Shown here piece by piece: positions 44,847 through 54,472 of a stretch of 64,000 nucleotides of DNA. The DNA lies in the NCBI RefSeq assembly GCF_000300455.3, contig NZ_CP007215.2, positions 2,976,001 through 3,040,000 of the forward strand. Reading direction: 5' to 3'. This stretch comes from Kosakonia sacchari SP1 (GTDB taxonomy: Bacteria > Pseudomonadota > Gammaproteobacteria > Enterobacterales > Enterobacteriaceae). The notes below the pieces were generated by a model. It was not told the DNA's origin. It made no database searches and was given only the letters and a program-made list of their open reading frames with translations. Made by a program: the position numbers and the translations under genes. Within the stretch, counting starts at the first letter, position 1; each line of letters begins with the position of its first letter.

Positions 44847-46400
44847 ATGCCCGAATACCTCCTTTTTGCGCTGGGCCTCGTTCCGCTCATGCTTATGGTT
44901 TTTTTAATACTGAAAGTGAAAACACCGATTCATTATTCCGTGCTCATTACGCTCGCATTAACGTGCGGGTTGACGATGGTATTCTGGCAGATGCCAACAG
45001 AAACGTTGCGCGCCGCCCTGACATACGGCGCCCTCAAAGGTCTCTGGCCAATTGTGATTGTGATCCTGGGGGCGATTTTCAGTTACAACGTGATGCAAGC
45101 GACCCGCGCACTTAACATCTTGCGGGATGTTCTTATCGGCATCAGCGACGATAAACGCATTCAGGTGCTGCTGATTTCCTGGTGCTTTGGCGGTTTTCTG
45201 GAAGCGGCAGCCGGTTACGGGACCGCAGTCGCTATTCCTATCGGTATTCTGATTACGCTTGGTTTTCCGCCCCTGAAAGCCGCTATCGCTTCGCTGGTTG
45301 CCAATACCGTGCCCACGGCGTTTGGTGCTGTCGGTATTCCCGTCACGATACTTGCCGAACAGGTGCATTTACCGGTTAACGCCCTCGGCGGCACCATCAT
45401 CATGCAACTGGCCGCGTTCAACATCCTGCTGCCGTTTGTGATCATTTGCGTCATTGGCGGCGGCGTTCGGGCTATCCGTGGCGTGTTCGGCATTACGTTG
45501 CTGTGCGGCGTGGCAACGCTGATCCCACAGTACTTCGTCGCCATTCACCTCGGGGCGGAATTGCCTGCCTTTGCGGGCAGTCTGGTGAGCCTGATTGTGG
45601 TGGCGCTGGCTGGCCGTGCGCGCAACGGCAAGACCGAACCTGAATGGCGGGTCGATAATAAACATAAAGCGGAAACCGCGCCGCGCTCTCCGGTGGTGCT
45701 GCTCAGAACCTGCTCCATTTATATATTGATGTTTGTTTTCATTCTGCTCTGCTCACCGCTTTTTCCTGGCATTAAAGCAGCCGTTTCACAGATTGCGTCG
45801 GTGCTGCACTTCCCGCTGGCAAATGGTCAAATACTCACGCTCAAGGTGGAATGGCTCGCCACTCCCGGCATGCTTATCATCTTTGCAACCCTCATTGGCG
45901 GCTTTATCCAGGGGGCGTCAGCAAAAGGAATGTTGCAGGTATTTGTCGAAACCCTTCTTCAGCTTAAAAACTCCATTATCGCGATTATGGCAATCGTCGC
46001 GCTGGCGACCGTGATGGATGTCAGCGGGCTCATTTCCACGCTGGCACAAACAATGGTGCATCTCACCGGCGGCGCGTTTGTCTTTATATCACCGGTTATT
46101 GGCGCGCTTGGCACCTTTGTCACCGGCAGCGATACCAACTCCAACGTCCTGTTCGGCAAGCTGCAAACCATGGCGGCGGAAAAACTGCATATTGATCCGA
46201 ACTGGCTCGCCGCGGCCAATACCGCCGGGGCGACCGGCGGGAAAATGATCTCCCCGCAAAGTATTGCCATCGCCGTCTCCGCCACGCGAATGGAGGGTCA
46301 GGGCAGCACGATTATGACTGGCACCATGAAGTACTGTGCCGCTTACATCTTCATTCTTGGGCTTAAGGTCGGCCTTTTCTATTACTGGTTTATGGCCTGA
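44847..46400 (+). CDS. lldP: L-lactate permease family transporter
   Basis: 517 residues from the ATG at 44847 (AGGA at 8 nt); a TTG two codons upstream is not preferred. About 12 to 14 membrane segments. The family motifs GGFLEAAAGYGTAVAIPIG, GAVGIPVTI and GSDTNSNVLFGKLQ are present. It imports L-lactate (also D-lactate or glycolate in relatives) with protons. It is followed by three lutABC-type genes, so it feeds lactate to their enzyme. It may be a second copy beside the standard lld operon, which is not in the window. Confidence 0.92.
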   Translation: MPEYLLFALGLVPLMLMVFLILKVKTPIHYSVLITLALTCGLTMVFWQMPTETLRAALTYGALKGLWPIVIVILGAIFSYNVMQATRALNILRDVLIGISDDKRIQVLLISWCFGGFLEAAAGYGTAVAIPIGILITLGFPPLKAAIASLVANTVPTAFGAVGIPVTILAEQVHLPVNALGGTIIMQLAAFNILLPFVIICVIGGGVRAIRGVFGITLLCGVATLIPQYFVAIHLGAELPAFAGSLVSLIVVALAGRARNGKTEPEWRVDNKHKAETAPRSPVVLLRTCSIYILMFVFILLCSPLFPGIKAAVSQIASVLHFPLANGQILTLKVEWLATPGMLIIFATLIGGFIQGASAKGMLQVFVETLLQLKNSIIAIMAIVALATVMDVSGLISTLAQTMVHLTGGAFVFISPVIGALGTFVTGSDTNSNVLFGKLQTMAAEKLHIDPNWLAAANTAGATGGKMISPQSIAIAVSATRMEGQGSTIMTGTMKYCAAYIFILGLKVGLFYYWFMA

Positions 46401-46452
46401 CGCCACCGCATCGCGGAATAACGCTACTCGATAAAAAGCAATGGAGTTTCCA

Positions 46453-47172
46453 ATGAACGTCAATTTTTACGTCACCTGTATTGGTGATGCGTTGAAATCG
46501 CGGATGGCGCGCGACTCGGTGTTATTGCTCGAACAACTCGGCTGCCAGGTCACCTTCCCTGAAAAACAGGGGTGCTGCGGTCAGCCAGCCATGAACAGCG
46601 GTTATACAAAAGAAGCGATCCCGGGCATGAAAAACCTGATCGCCGCGCTGGAGGAAAACGATGATCCGATTATTTCCCCAGCAGGCTCCTGCACGTACGC
46701 CATCAAAAGCTACCCAGGGTATCTGACCGACGAGCCTGAATGGGCGCTGCGCGCCGAAAAAGTGGCCGCCAGAATGCACGATCTCACCTCTTTTATCGTC
46801 AATAAACTTGGCGTTGTCGACGTCGGTGCGAGTCTGCCAGGGAAAGCCGTTTACCATCCTTCCTGTAGCCTTTCCCGCAAGCTGGGTGTTACGCAAGAGC
46901 CACTGACACTTCTGAATCATGTTAAAGGTCTGGAGCTGCTTCCCTTTGCCGAGCAGGAAACCTGCTGCGGTTTTGGCGGCACCTTTTCCGTAAAAATGGC
47001 AGAAATTTCTGGCGAGATGGTGAAGGAAAAAACGGCACATTTGATGGATGCGCAGCCAGAGTATCTGATTGGCGCGGATGTCAGTTGCCTGCTGAATATT
47101 GGCGGGCGTCTTCAGCGCGAAGGCCGAAATGTGAAAGTTATGCATATTGCCGAAGTGCTGATGAGCCGCTAA
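46453..47172 (+). CDS. ykgE: Lactate utilization protein LutA/YkgE
   Basis: 239 residues from the ATG at 46453 with GGAG at 6 nt; the earlier in-frame ATG (46441) overlaps that site. Two CCG cysteine-rich motifs (GCCGQPAMNSGY and CCGFGGTFS) of the heterodisulfide-reductase C-terminal type bind iron-sulfur. It is a subunit of the LutABC complex that oxidises L-lactate to pyruvate and passes electrons on. First of three tightly packed genes (16-bp gap, then an 8-bp overlap). Confidence 0.94.
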   Translation: MNVNFYVTCIGDALKSRMARDSVLLLEQLGCQVTFPEKQGCCGQPAMNSGYTKEAIPGMKNLIAALEENDDPIISPAGSCTYAIKSYPGYLTDEPEWALRAEKVAARMHDLTSFIVNKLGVVDVGASLPGKAVYHPSCSLSRKLGVTQEPLTLLNHVKGLELLPFAEQETCCGFGGTFSVKMAEISGEMVKEKTAHLMDAQPEYLIGADVSCLLNIGGRLQREGRNVKVMHIAEVLMSR

Positions 47173-47187
47173 CGGGAGGAGAACATC

Positions 47188-48615
47188 GTGTCTTTAAAAA
47201 CCAGCAATGCAGATTTTAAATCACGGATCCGCCAGCAGTTAGACGATCCTATTATGCGTAAAGCGGTCGCGAACGCGCAGCAACGAATTGGCATTAATCG
47301 CCAGCGTATGGTTGAAGAACTGGGCAACTGGGAAGAGTGGCGCGAGCGCGCCAGTCAGATCCGTGAACACGTTCTGGATAATCTGGACGCCTATCTGTAT
47401 CAGCTTTCAGAGAAAGTTACGGAAAATGGCGGTCACGTTTTCTTTGCGAAAACAAAAGAAGACGCCACGCGCTACATTTTAAAGGTGGCGCAGGCCAAAA
47501 ACGCCCGCAAAGTGGTGAAGTCCAAATCGATGGTGACCGAAGAGATTGGCATGAACGCGGTACTGCAGGATGCCGGTATCCAGGTCATTGAAACCGATCT
47601 TGGCGAGTATATTCTGCAGTTGGATCAGGACCCGCCGTCGCATGTCGTCGTTCCCGCTATCCATAAAGACCGCCATCAGATCCGCCGCGTCCTGCATGAA
47701 CATCTCGGTTATGACGGCCCGGAAACCCCGGAGGCCATGACCCTGTTTATCCGCCAGAAGATCCGCCAGGAATTCCTGAGCGCAGAAGTCGGCGTCACCG
47801 GTTGTAATTTCGCAGTGGCTGAAACAGGCTCTGTGTGTCTGGTCACCAATGAAGGCAATGCCCGGATGTGCACGACGCTACCGAAAACGCATATCGCCGT
47901 GATGGGGATGGAGCGTATTGCGCCAACGTTTGAAGAAGTGGATGTTCTCATTACGATGCTCGCCCGCAGCGCGGTAGGGGCGCGTTTGACCGGTTATAAC
48001 ACCTGGCTTACAGGGCCCCGCGAGGCGGATAACGTGGATGGGCCGGAAGAGTTCCATCTGGTCATTATTGATAATGGTCGCTCGGCGGTGCTGGGATCCG
48101 ATTTTCGCGATGTGTTGCGCTGTATCCGTTGCGGCGCGTGTATGAATACCTGCCCCGCGTATCGCCATATCGGCGGACATGGTTACGGTTCTATCTATCC
48201 AGGTCCGATTGGTGCGGTCATCTCCCCCTTACTCGGCGGATATAAAGATTTCAAAGATCTTCCCTATGCCTGTTCGCTGTGTACTGCGTGCGATAGCGTC
48301 TGCCCGGTACAAATTCCCCTGTCCAAACTGATCCTTCGCCATCGACGGGTGATGGCAGAGGAAGGGTTAACGCCTAAAGCGGAACAGCGGGCGATGAAAA
48401 TGTTCGCCTACGCCAACAGTCATCCAGGATTGTGGAAAGTCGGCATGATTGCCGGGGCGCAGGTGGCCAGTTGGTTTATCAAAGGGGGCAAAACACCGCT
48501 CAACATCGGTGCGATCGGCGACTGGACGCAAGCGCGTGACCTGCCGGAAGCGGATGGCGAAAGTTTTCGTAGCTGGTTCAAAAAACATCAGGCGCAGGGG
48601 AAAAAGAATGGATAA
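47188..48615 (+). CDS. ykgF: Lactate utilization protein LutB/YkgF, ferredoxin-type
   Basis: 475 residues from a GTG with GGGAGGAG upstream. It has an LutB/YkgG-like N-terminal domain and two 4Fe-4S clusters: CIRCGACMNTCP and CSLCTACDSVCP. The start SLKTSNADFKSRIRQQLDDP and much of the length match E. coli YkgF. It carries electrons within the lactate-oxidising complex. The next gene begins 8 bp before its stop, so translation is coupled. Confidence 0.95.
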   Translation: MSLKTSNADFKSRIRQQLDDPIMRKAVANAQQRIGINRQRMVEELGNWEEWRERASQIREHVLDNLDAYLYQLSEKVTENGGHVFFAKTKEDATRYILKVAQAKNARKVVKSKSMVTEEIGMNAVLQDAGIQVIETDLGEYILQLDQDPPSHVVVPAIHKDRHQIRRVLHEHLGYDGPETPEAMTLFIRQKIRQEFLSAEVGVTGCNFAVAETGSVCLVTNEGNARMCTTLPKTHIAVMGMERIAPTFEEVDVLITMLARSAVGARLTGYNTWLTGPREADNVDGPEEFHLVIIDNGRSAVLGSDFRDVLRCIRCGACMNTCPAYRHIGGHGYGSIYPGPIGAVISPLLGGYKDFKDLPYACSLCTACDSVCPVQIPLSKLILRHRRVMAEEGLTPKAEQRAMKMFAYANSHPGLWKVGMIAGAQVASWFIKGGKTPLNIGAIGDWTQARDLPEADGESFRSWFKKHQAQGKKNG

Positions 48616-49303
48616 CCGAATGGCATTTTTGACCACCATTAGCCAGGCACTGGGAAGGGAGATTCGTTACCAGCCTGAGCAGGCAATGCCACCTGTTAAC
48701 AACTACGCGCAAACACGTCTCACCGGGCTAAGCCCACAGCAACGCTGTGATGAATTTATCCATGTCGCCTCAACGGTAATGCTGGCGCACTGTGAGTTGA
48801 CCCGCGAGGAAAAGGCTGGCGAAGCCGTGCTGAATTTATGCGAAAAATATGGCGGTCAGCCAATTGTCATCAGCGGCGATGCACGGTTGAAAGAGCTGGG
48901 CATCACTCATCGTCTTGAAGAAGTTTATGATGCCTTCATCTGGGATCCGGCCAAAGGCGAAGAGAATATCCGCAAGGCTGAGCTGGCGAAAATTGGGGTG
49001 GTGTACGCAGAATATGGCTTAACCGAATCGGGCGGTGTCGTGCTTTTCTCTGCGCCTGAACGCGGCAGAGCCCTGAGTTTGTTACCCGCCTCCTCTATTT
49101 TTGTGTTGCGCAAAAGCAATATTCTTCCTCGCGTGTCACAACTGGCGCAAACGCTACATCAAAAAGCGCTGGCGGGTGAGCGGATGCCTTCCTGTATCAA
49201 CCTGATCGGAGGACCCAGTTCAACAGCGGACATTGAACTGATAAAAGTCGTGGGCGTTCATGGTCCGGTAAACGCAGCGTATTTGATCATCGAAGATTGC
49301 TGA
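48608..49303 (+). CDS. ykgG: Lactate utilization protein LutC/YkgG
   Basis: 231 residues from the ATG at 48608, overlapping the end of ykgF. The LUD domain is seen in GVVYAEYGLTESGGVVLFS and INLIGGPSSTADIELIKVVGVHGP, the end of the LutC family. It completes LutABC. A terminator follows at once. The open frame back to 48449 is a shadow of ykgF and is not used. Confidence 0.94.
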   Translation: MDNRMAFLTTISQALGREIRYQPEQAMPPVNNYAQTRLTGLSPQQRCDEFIHVASTVMLAHCELTREEKAGEAVLNLCEKYGGQPIVISGDARLKELGITHRLEEVYDAFIWDPAKGEENIRKAELAKIGVVYAEYGLTESGGVVLFSAPERGRALSLLPASSIFVLRKSNILPRVSQLAQTLHQKALAGERMPSCINLIGGPSSTADIELIKVVGVHGPVNAAYLIIEDC

Positions 49304-49308
49304 TAACA

Positions 49309-49336
49309 AACAGCCCTCCTTTGCAGGAGGGCTGTT
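49309..49336 (+). terminator. Terminator after the lut operon
   Basis: AACAGCCCTCCT, loop TTGC, AGGAGGGCTGTT: a 12-bp perfect stem, followed by only two T. Confidence 0.75.
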
Positions 49337-49424
49337 GTTCCCGCCATCGCTGACTGTGCCAAATAATGCTCTGTTTATGAACTGTCAGCATAATCAGCAC
49401 CAGTAGACTTCATTCGCGTGCCTT

Positions 49425-50756
49425 TTAGTCTTCAGATGCATCCGTCATCGGGAAAGGGATCCAGTTTTTTGCGCAATCCGCCGGGACAGCCGATCGTGGT
49501 AACGATGTTTCTCCCGGCGGCGCAGGTGTGACACCGTCGGGGCCAATGACGATCTTCGCCGATTCAATAAGCCAACGGGCAGTGTTGTTGAAAGACACGC
49601 CGTTCAGGGCAAATTGCAGAGGATGAACGGCGTCATAACCGCGTAGTACCAACTGGCCGGTTTCGCCGGCAATATGACTCAGGGAGATATCGAGGTAGAC
49701 GGGAATGTTGTTACCGATCGCATGCGCATCATATCGGGTATCAAAGTCAAGCGGCCGGCGATTCCCCCGCATACAAACATTTTCGTAGCGCACATCGCTG
49801 ACAACGCCGCCCCGGCTGATGTCACTTTTGATACGCAGCCCCGAGGTTGTGCCGTCAAGCGTCAAATCACGAACCCGAATGTCACTGACACCGCCAAGCG
49901 TTTCGCTACCAATCGACATCCCGTGTCCCCAGTAAAAATGGTTATCCACCAAAACCACATGACGCGTGGCGCCGCCTGCGCCCGCTTTAATTGCCACATT
50001 ATCGTCACCGGTTCTGATGAAGCTGTGGGCGATGAGGATATTCTGCGACGAAATGGGATCAATTCCGTCGGTGTTACGGGCATTCACCGGGGTATCAATA
50101 CGCACGCCCCAGAACGTCGCATCCTGGACGTTTTTCAGCGTGACATGGAATCCAGGCGAATTTCGCAGTGTGATGCCGTGAAAAATAATATGCGAGGCAT
50201 CTTCTATTTCAATCAGGCGAGGAACATTCTGCGCCCCGCCTTCCGTCTGCGCGCGGCGAGCCAGTTGCCACCATGACTCTTCCTGTCCTTGTATCGGTTT
50301 ACCGCCCTGCCCATCAATAACGCCCTCCCCGACAATGCCGCCCCCGTCCGTGCTTTTAAAAAGAATAAAGGGCCGACAGCCATTCCCTTTATGATCGACC
50401 GTGCCACAATGGCCATTTTTGTCATAAACACGTGGGTCACTATTCGCAACCAGCATTGCCCCCCGCGAGATCCAGAGTGTGACGCCAGACTTCATGGTCA
50501 GCGGTCCACTGGAGAAACGACCCGCAAGGAGTTGTAATGCCTCACCCCGAGGGCAGTTATCCATCGCCGCCTGAAGCCGTCGGGTATCGTCTCCTGACGA
50601 AGAAGCCAGCCTTGCGCAGATATGCGCGGGCAGCACTGGTTCTGGCATATCAGCGTTATTCTGGGCCAATAGCATCGCGCTGAACCCTGATACCGGGAAA
50701 ACAATGAGGCTGGCAATTATTCCTTTCACATTACGGAGCAGAGAAAACATAATCAT
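49425..50756 (-). CDS. Glycoside hydrolase family 28 (polygalacturonase-like)
   Basis: 443 residues with a signal-type N-terminus (about residues 10-31, IIASLIVFPVSGFSAMLLA). The parallel beta-helix active site of GH28 is complete: NTDG, GDD, GHGMSIGS and RIK, with the usual order. It should hydrolyse polygalacturonan or a rhamnogalacturonan side structure in plant cell walls and is likely secreted or periplasmic. No pectin transporters or lyases lie nearby, so it acts as a stand-alone enzyme. Presence suggests contact with plants. Confidence 0.88.
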   Translation of the reverse strand: MIMFSLLRNVKGIIASLIVFPVSGFSAMLLAQNNADMPEPVLPAHICARLASSSGDDTRRLQAAMDNCPRGEALQLLAGRFSSGPLTMKSGVTLWISRGAMLVANSDPRVYDKNGHCGTVDHKGNGCRPFILFKSTDGGGIVGEGVIDGQGGKPIQGQEESWWQLARRAQTEGGAQNVPRLIEIEDASHIIFHGITLRNSPGFHVTLKNVQDATFWGVRIDTPVNARNTDGIDPISSQNILIAHSFIRTGDDNVAIKAGAGGATRHVVLVDNHFYWGHGMSIGSETLGGVSDIRVRDLTLDGTTSGLRIKSDISRGGVVSDVRYENVCMRGNRRPLDFDTRYDAHAIGNNIPVYLDISLSHIAGETGQLVLRGYDAVHPLQFALNGVSFNNTARWLIESAKIVIGPDGVTPAPPGETSLPRSAVPADCAKNWIPFPMTDASED

Positions 50757-50996
50757 CCCGACATTAGCATTGTTGAAGTATGGTTAAAGTGCTGCGATAA
50801 AAAACTGCCGAATTCGTACTTAGTTGAATTGGCGTTTAAGTTCAGCGGAGAAAAAGTGATAAGATGTTTCCCCTTTTTTATTTCCACGATTATCAATCAG
50901 TATTAATTCATTACACTTAAAGCGAAAGAGATTTAGCAAACCGCATTGGTTTTTCATGCTGCTTTCGTTTTAACTTCATGCAATACAGATATCTCT

Positions 50997-51380
50997 TTAT
51001 GTGTACTCATTACCATCCCGTTTAGTAAAAACACGTCCGGATGTTGCATCAAGAGTGTTCACAATACGCTTTAGATCTTCTAAATCGTAATAAAACTGCT
51101 GATTTAACGGGATATTTCTGACAATCCCAATGCAATAGTTCAAAGCATTTAACGCATTATGTACCTGGTAAAGGCAAAGTGCGGCGTTGCTGTCCAGACG
51201 GGCTTTGGTTAACATGCGGACATCCTGCTCAATGCCTGCCCTGATAACGTCCAGTTTTAGGTACAATAAGCGCAAAGCGTCGGGCTCATCAGGTTCCAGT
51301 AACAACACGTTCATTATTCCAATGGATTCTTTAAAATTTTTAACGATAGAGTTAATAAAATTACGCGCGTCATATCCCAT
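50997..51380 (-). CDS. Hypothetical protein
   Basis: 127 residues from the ATG at 51380, with GGAG at 5 nt upstream; the frame runs 13 codons further with no need. It looks wholly alpha-helical and soluble (FINSIVKNFKESIGIMNVLLLEPDEPDALRLLYLK, ALCLYQVHNALNALNYCIGI), without signal or membrane segments. I do not recognise a family. It sits between a secreted polygalacturonase and a secreted chorismate mutase in AT-rich flanks, in an accessory-looking stretch. Confidence 0.6.
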   Translation of the reverse strand: MGYDARNFINSIVKNFKESIGIMNVLLLEPDEPDALRLLYLKLDVIRAGIEQDVRMLTKARLDSNAALCLYQVHNALNALNYCIGIVRNIPLNQQFYYDLEDLKRIVNTLDATSGRVFTKRDGNEYT

Positions 51381-51683
51381 GTTCACTCCGCAAATAGTTA
51401 TTAATGCCATTAGTTTCACTTCATATAATTAGTGTTGTTATCCAGAGGCATAAAAGTAAACGACAGTGCAACAAAGTAAAATAAAAGTCGAGAACGTAAA
51501 CAGTGACGCTCTAATTTTCATTAGATAAGTTTATCTTTATAAAATTAAACCTGGACACAATAACATTATCTAATCAATGCTCGCAGCATAACCTCATTAA
51601 TAGTGTGAATATCACTGATATTGCTTTTTACCGGCACGGAGCAATCGGTTCGGTGCATATTTGTAAGATCGTGATGTTGTCTT
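51381..51683. other. AT-rich intergenic stretch
   Basis: About 300 bp, poor in GC, between the hypothetical gene and chorismate mutase. No coding signal and no clear promoter. Confidence 0.45.
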
Positions 51684-52241
51684 TCAGGTTATCCCTGCAT
51701 CGGGTGCCTGCGGGGCACGCTGAATAAAGCGCATGGTATCCAGTAAATTATCCTTCTCAGCGTCAGTAAGATTTGGGGACACTGTTTTCTCCGCCAGCAC
51801 AGCCCGGTCGGTATAAGAGAGCGTCCCTGCCCGAAGCCGCTGACTTATAGCCATTAGCAGATGCTTGTCCAGTTCATTAATACGCCGTCTGATCCCATCA
51901 AGATCCAGGAGGGTGACAAATGATTCTGGTCGAGGCAACCAGTCTGCCAGATAGCGATACTGTATCGCTTTTCCCGCATTCATCAGCGCACTGATAAACG
52001 GCTCTACGGACTTCGGTTCCAGCCCAGCCTCGCGCGCAGTGCTTCGCGCCTGCGACAGCACTTTTTGTTCCCGGGCTAAATCCTCCACCGGCAAATGGTA
52101 CTTCGCTTTGCAGGCTGCAACGTCTCTCATTAACGCCATGCGTTCGCTTAAGAGTGATGAAAGGGCACTGAGACAAATGGGCGCAGAGGCTCCCGTAAAA
52201 AAACTTCCGGACATACAGAGTGTCGATACGAAAATCTTCAT
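51684..52241 (-). CDS. Secreted (AroQ-gamma type) chorismate mutase
   Basis: About 185 residues; three ATGs in a row follow AGAGGG, and the third (52241) has the best spacing. A signal peptide (IFVSTLCMSGSFFTGASA) precedes an AroQ helical fold: LLSERMALMRDVAACKAKYHLPVEDLAREQ, then FISALMNAGKAIQYRY. The conserved Arg/Lys/Glu of this pattern bind chorismate. Such periplasmic *AroQ proteins convert chorismate to prephenate outside the cytoplasm; in some pathogens they alter host chorismate, but here that is inference. Confidence 0.85.
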   Translation of the reverse strand: MKIFVSTLCMSGSFFTGASAPICLSALSSLLSERMALMRDVAACKAKYHLPVEDLAREQKVLSQARSTAREAGLEPKSVEPFISALMNAGKAIQYRYLADWLPRPESFVTLLDLDGIRRRINELDKHLLMAISQRLRAGTLSYTDRAVLAEKTVSPNLTDAEKDNLLDTMRFIQRAPQAPDAGIT

Positions 52242-52247
52242 CATCAT

Positions 52248-53097
52248 CCCTCTAAAATGGCGCCAGGACTAATTTACCTGCGCAAATATAACCAATGGTT
52301 ACTATTTCATTTCTGGATGTAAGAGCTTTGTTATAAGCAGCACATGACGTTCCAGCGCGCACGCGCTCTTCAGATACCCAATTGCGTGACCCATCGTGGT
52401 TGAAAAGTGCCTCCGGGATCACCAGTAAGCCAGTACCATGATAAAGCGGCAACAGGCATCGTTCACTTTTCATTAATTCAATTGCGTTATTATTTCATCA
52501 AGGCAGCTTTGCGTAAGAAAATGTAACGCGCTGATATCAATATGGATTCATCAACAGACAGCAAATCCTGTACGGATCTGCGATTTTTGTAAGGGAGAAA
52601 AAGCACTCCAGACCAGGCAGGGTGAACACAGGGATAAGAGTGATGACGTGCCAGATATCCCCTCCCTTAGGGGCTCCGGCAGCAGGGATAGCCATTTTAT
52701 AAAGAACGCCCCCGGAAAATATCAGTCATCAATCCTCAAAGAATACGTGCGTGTTGCGGCAAGCGAAGCGGATCTTAACTGACCACAACCTCCTGGCGGC
52801 GAGAAAAGCGCTGAAACACATAATTACCGCAGGCAAAAGCATCGGTCAGGTTCTGTTGAATTACATATTGCACATTTCAAATGCTTAATCATTCGCTGGA
52901 AAAACAGGCTCACGCAGTCAGCTGGCGCGACACGGATCCGGTTATTTATACGTCCTTATTGAGCCGTAATGGTTTTGTTCCGTTCGCGGCCATCACCTTT
53001 CAAAGAGGAGCTTGCCTGGAAAGGTGGCCTTTTACGCCTATCACAAGGGGATGAAGATCGGTGACGGGGTTAGAGCGCGGCCTGTTTGCCCCCCGCA
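52248..53097. other. Gene-poor region between chorismate mutase and phoH
   Basis: About 850 bp. The frame at 52252-52473 (minus) and others lack convincing ribosome sites or homology. Nothing identifiable; possibly decayed DNA. Confidence 0.45.
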
Positions 53098-53127
53098 AAA
53101 AATAAAACCCGGTTTCCCGGGTTTTAA
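53098..53127 (-). terminator. Terminator after phoH
   Basis: On the minus strand AAAACCCGG-GAAA-CCGGGTTTT is followed by ATTTTTT. Confidence 0.85.
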
Positions 53128-53145
53128 CGCTAACTATCAACGCCG

Positions 53146-53934
53146 TCAGTCGTACGCTTTCAGCGTGCGCTGGCAGAGCGCGGAGCGTACGCAGTCGTCT
53201 TTATTAAAGCGTACAACGCCAATCATCTCATCTTCCTCAAAACGTGCCAGCGCGTCGCTCAAACCCGATTTCACACCGGATGGCAGGTCACACTGGGTAA
53301 TATCACCGTTGACAATAACGGTCACGTTCTCCCCGAGGCGCGTTAAAAACATTTTCATTTGCGCAGCCGTGACATTCTGAGCCTCGTCGAGAATGACCAC
53401 CGCATTTTCAAAGGTACGTCCACGCATATAGGCGAACGGCGCGATTTCCACCTTACCGATCTCTGGTCGCAGGCAGTATTGCATAAAGGACGCCCCCAGG
53501 CGTTTCAACAGCACGTCGTAGACGGGCCGGAAATAGGGAGCGAACTTCTCCGAAATATCACCGGGTAAGAAACCGAGATCTTCGTCGGCCTGCAGAACCG
53601 GTCGGGTTACAATAATCCTGTCCACGTCCTTATGGATCAGGGCTTCCGCCGCTTTCGCCGCGCTGATCCACGTTTTCCCGCAGCCGGCTTCGCCGGTTGC
53701 AAAGATCAGTTGTTTACTCTCGATAGCATTCAGGTAGTGCGCCTGAGCTTCATTACGCGCTGCAATTGGAGAAGTATCACGGCTGTCCCGCGCCATGCCA
53801 ATTGCTTCTACGCCACTCATCTGCACAAGCGAGGTGACCGACTCTTCTTCACGTTGTTTATGGCTGCGTGAATCACGTCTCAGCACGCGTTTCGCTTCAC
53901 GACGAGCTTTGATCACTGCTTTTTGTCTTCCCAT
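53146..53934 (-). CDS. phoH: PhoH family ATPase
   Basis: 262 residues from the ATG at 53934 (MGRQKAVIKARREAKRVLRR), preceded by AAGGTG; the frame is open 107 codons further (to 54255), as in the longer E. coli annotation, but these codons have low similarity to known PhoH. Walker A is GEAGCGKT, Walker B is VVILDEAQN, and NVTVIVNGDITQCDLP follows. It is a cytoplasmic ATPase whose exact substrate is unclear; in E. coli its gene responds to phosphate starvation. Confidence 0.93.
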   Translation of the reverse strand: MGRQKAVIKARREAKRVLRRDSRSHKQREEESVTSLVQMSGVEAIGMARDSRDTSPIAARNEAQAHYLNAIESKQLIFATGEAGCGKTWISAAKAAEALIHKDVDRIIVTRPVLQADEDLGFLPGDISEKFAPYFRPVYDVLLKRLGASFMQYCLRPEIGKVEIAPFAYMRGRTFENAVVILDEAQNVTAAQMKMFLTRLGENVTVIVNGDITQCDLPSGVKSGLSDALARFEEDEMIGVVRFNKDDCVRSALCQRTLKAYD

Positions 53935-54440
53935 GGATAGCACCTTGAGTTGTTGGTTTACATCACACACGTCGCTATCGACGCGATTATGCGCACAAAC
54001 GTCTGAGGGTTGGCTTCCTTGTAAGCCATGACTTGCCTTTGAAAATGACGTGCCAACGCGACGAACAGCATCGGCTGCCACATCGTCAACATCAGGAATG
54101 AAAAAGAAGGAGGAAAATTCAGGGGTGAAGAAGTCGCTGCCGGAGGTCGCACCTCCGTGCCGGGTTTTGCGTGGTCTTTTTGTCTGTCCGCTACTGGACT
54201 TTACCATCCGCGATCTCCAGAAAAACTTCATCACCGCAGGGGATAACGCTCTCACTAATTACATCAAAGATTAGCATCATTGCAACATTATTTTTACGAA
54301 ACCATAACGCGCATGACCCCTGCGTCGTTGAACAGAGTCTCGGTTATGAATATTACAGAAAGATAACAGATACTTTCTCATACGAAAAAATGATATCTGG
54401 ATGGCAGAAAAAGTATGTCAGGATGCAACAGATAACAGAA
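53935..54440. other. Upstream region of phoH
   Basis: About 500 bp between phoH and efeB. A minus-strand frame in phase with phoH is open to 54255. I cannot identify a clear Pho box. The AT-rich 54270-54400 stretch suggests the promoter. Confidence 0.45.
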
Positions 54441-54466
54441 TATCCTGCCCGATAGCGGGCAGGATA
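54441..54466 (-). terminator. Hairpin after efeB
   Basis: TATCCTGCCCG-CTAT-CGGGCAGGATA (minus strand), an 11-bp stem just past the efeB stop. Downstream is ATTCTGTTATC, with few U, so termination is probable but not certain. Confidence 0.6.
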
Positions 54467-54472
54467 GGATCT

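Noticed and set aside
52252..52473. 73-codon minus-strand ORF upstream of chorismate mutase
   Set aside because: No homology and no ribosome site; balanced composition only makes it weakly possible.
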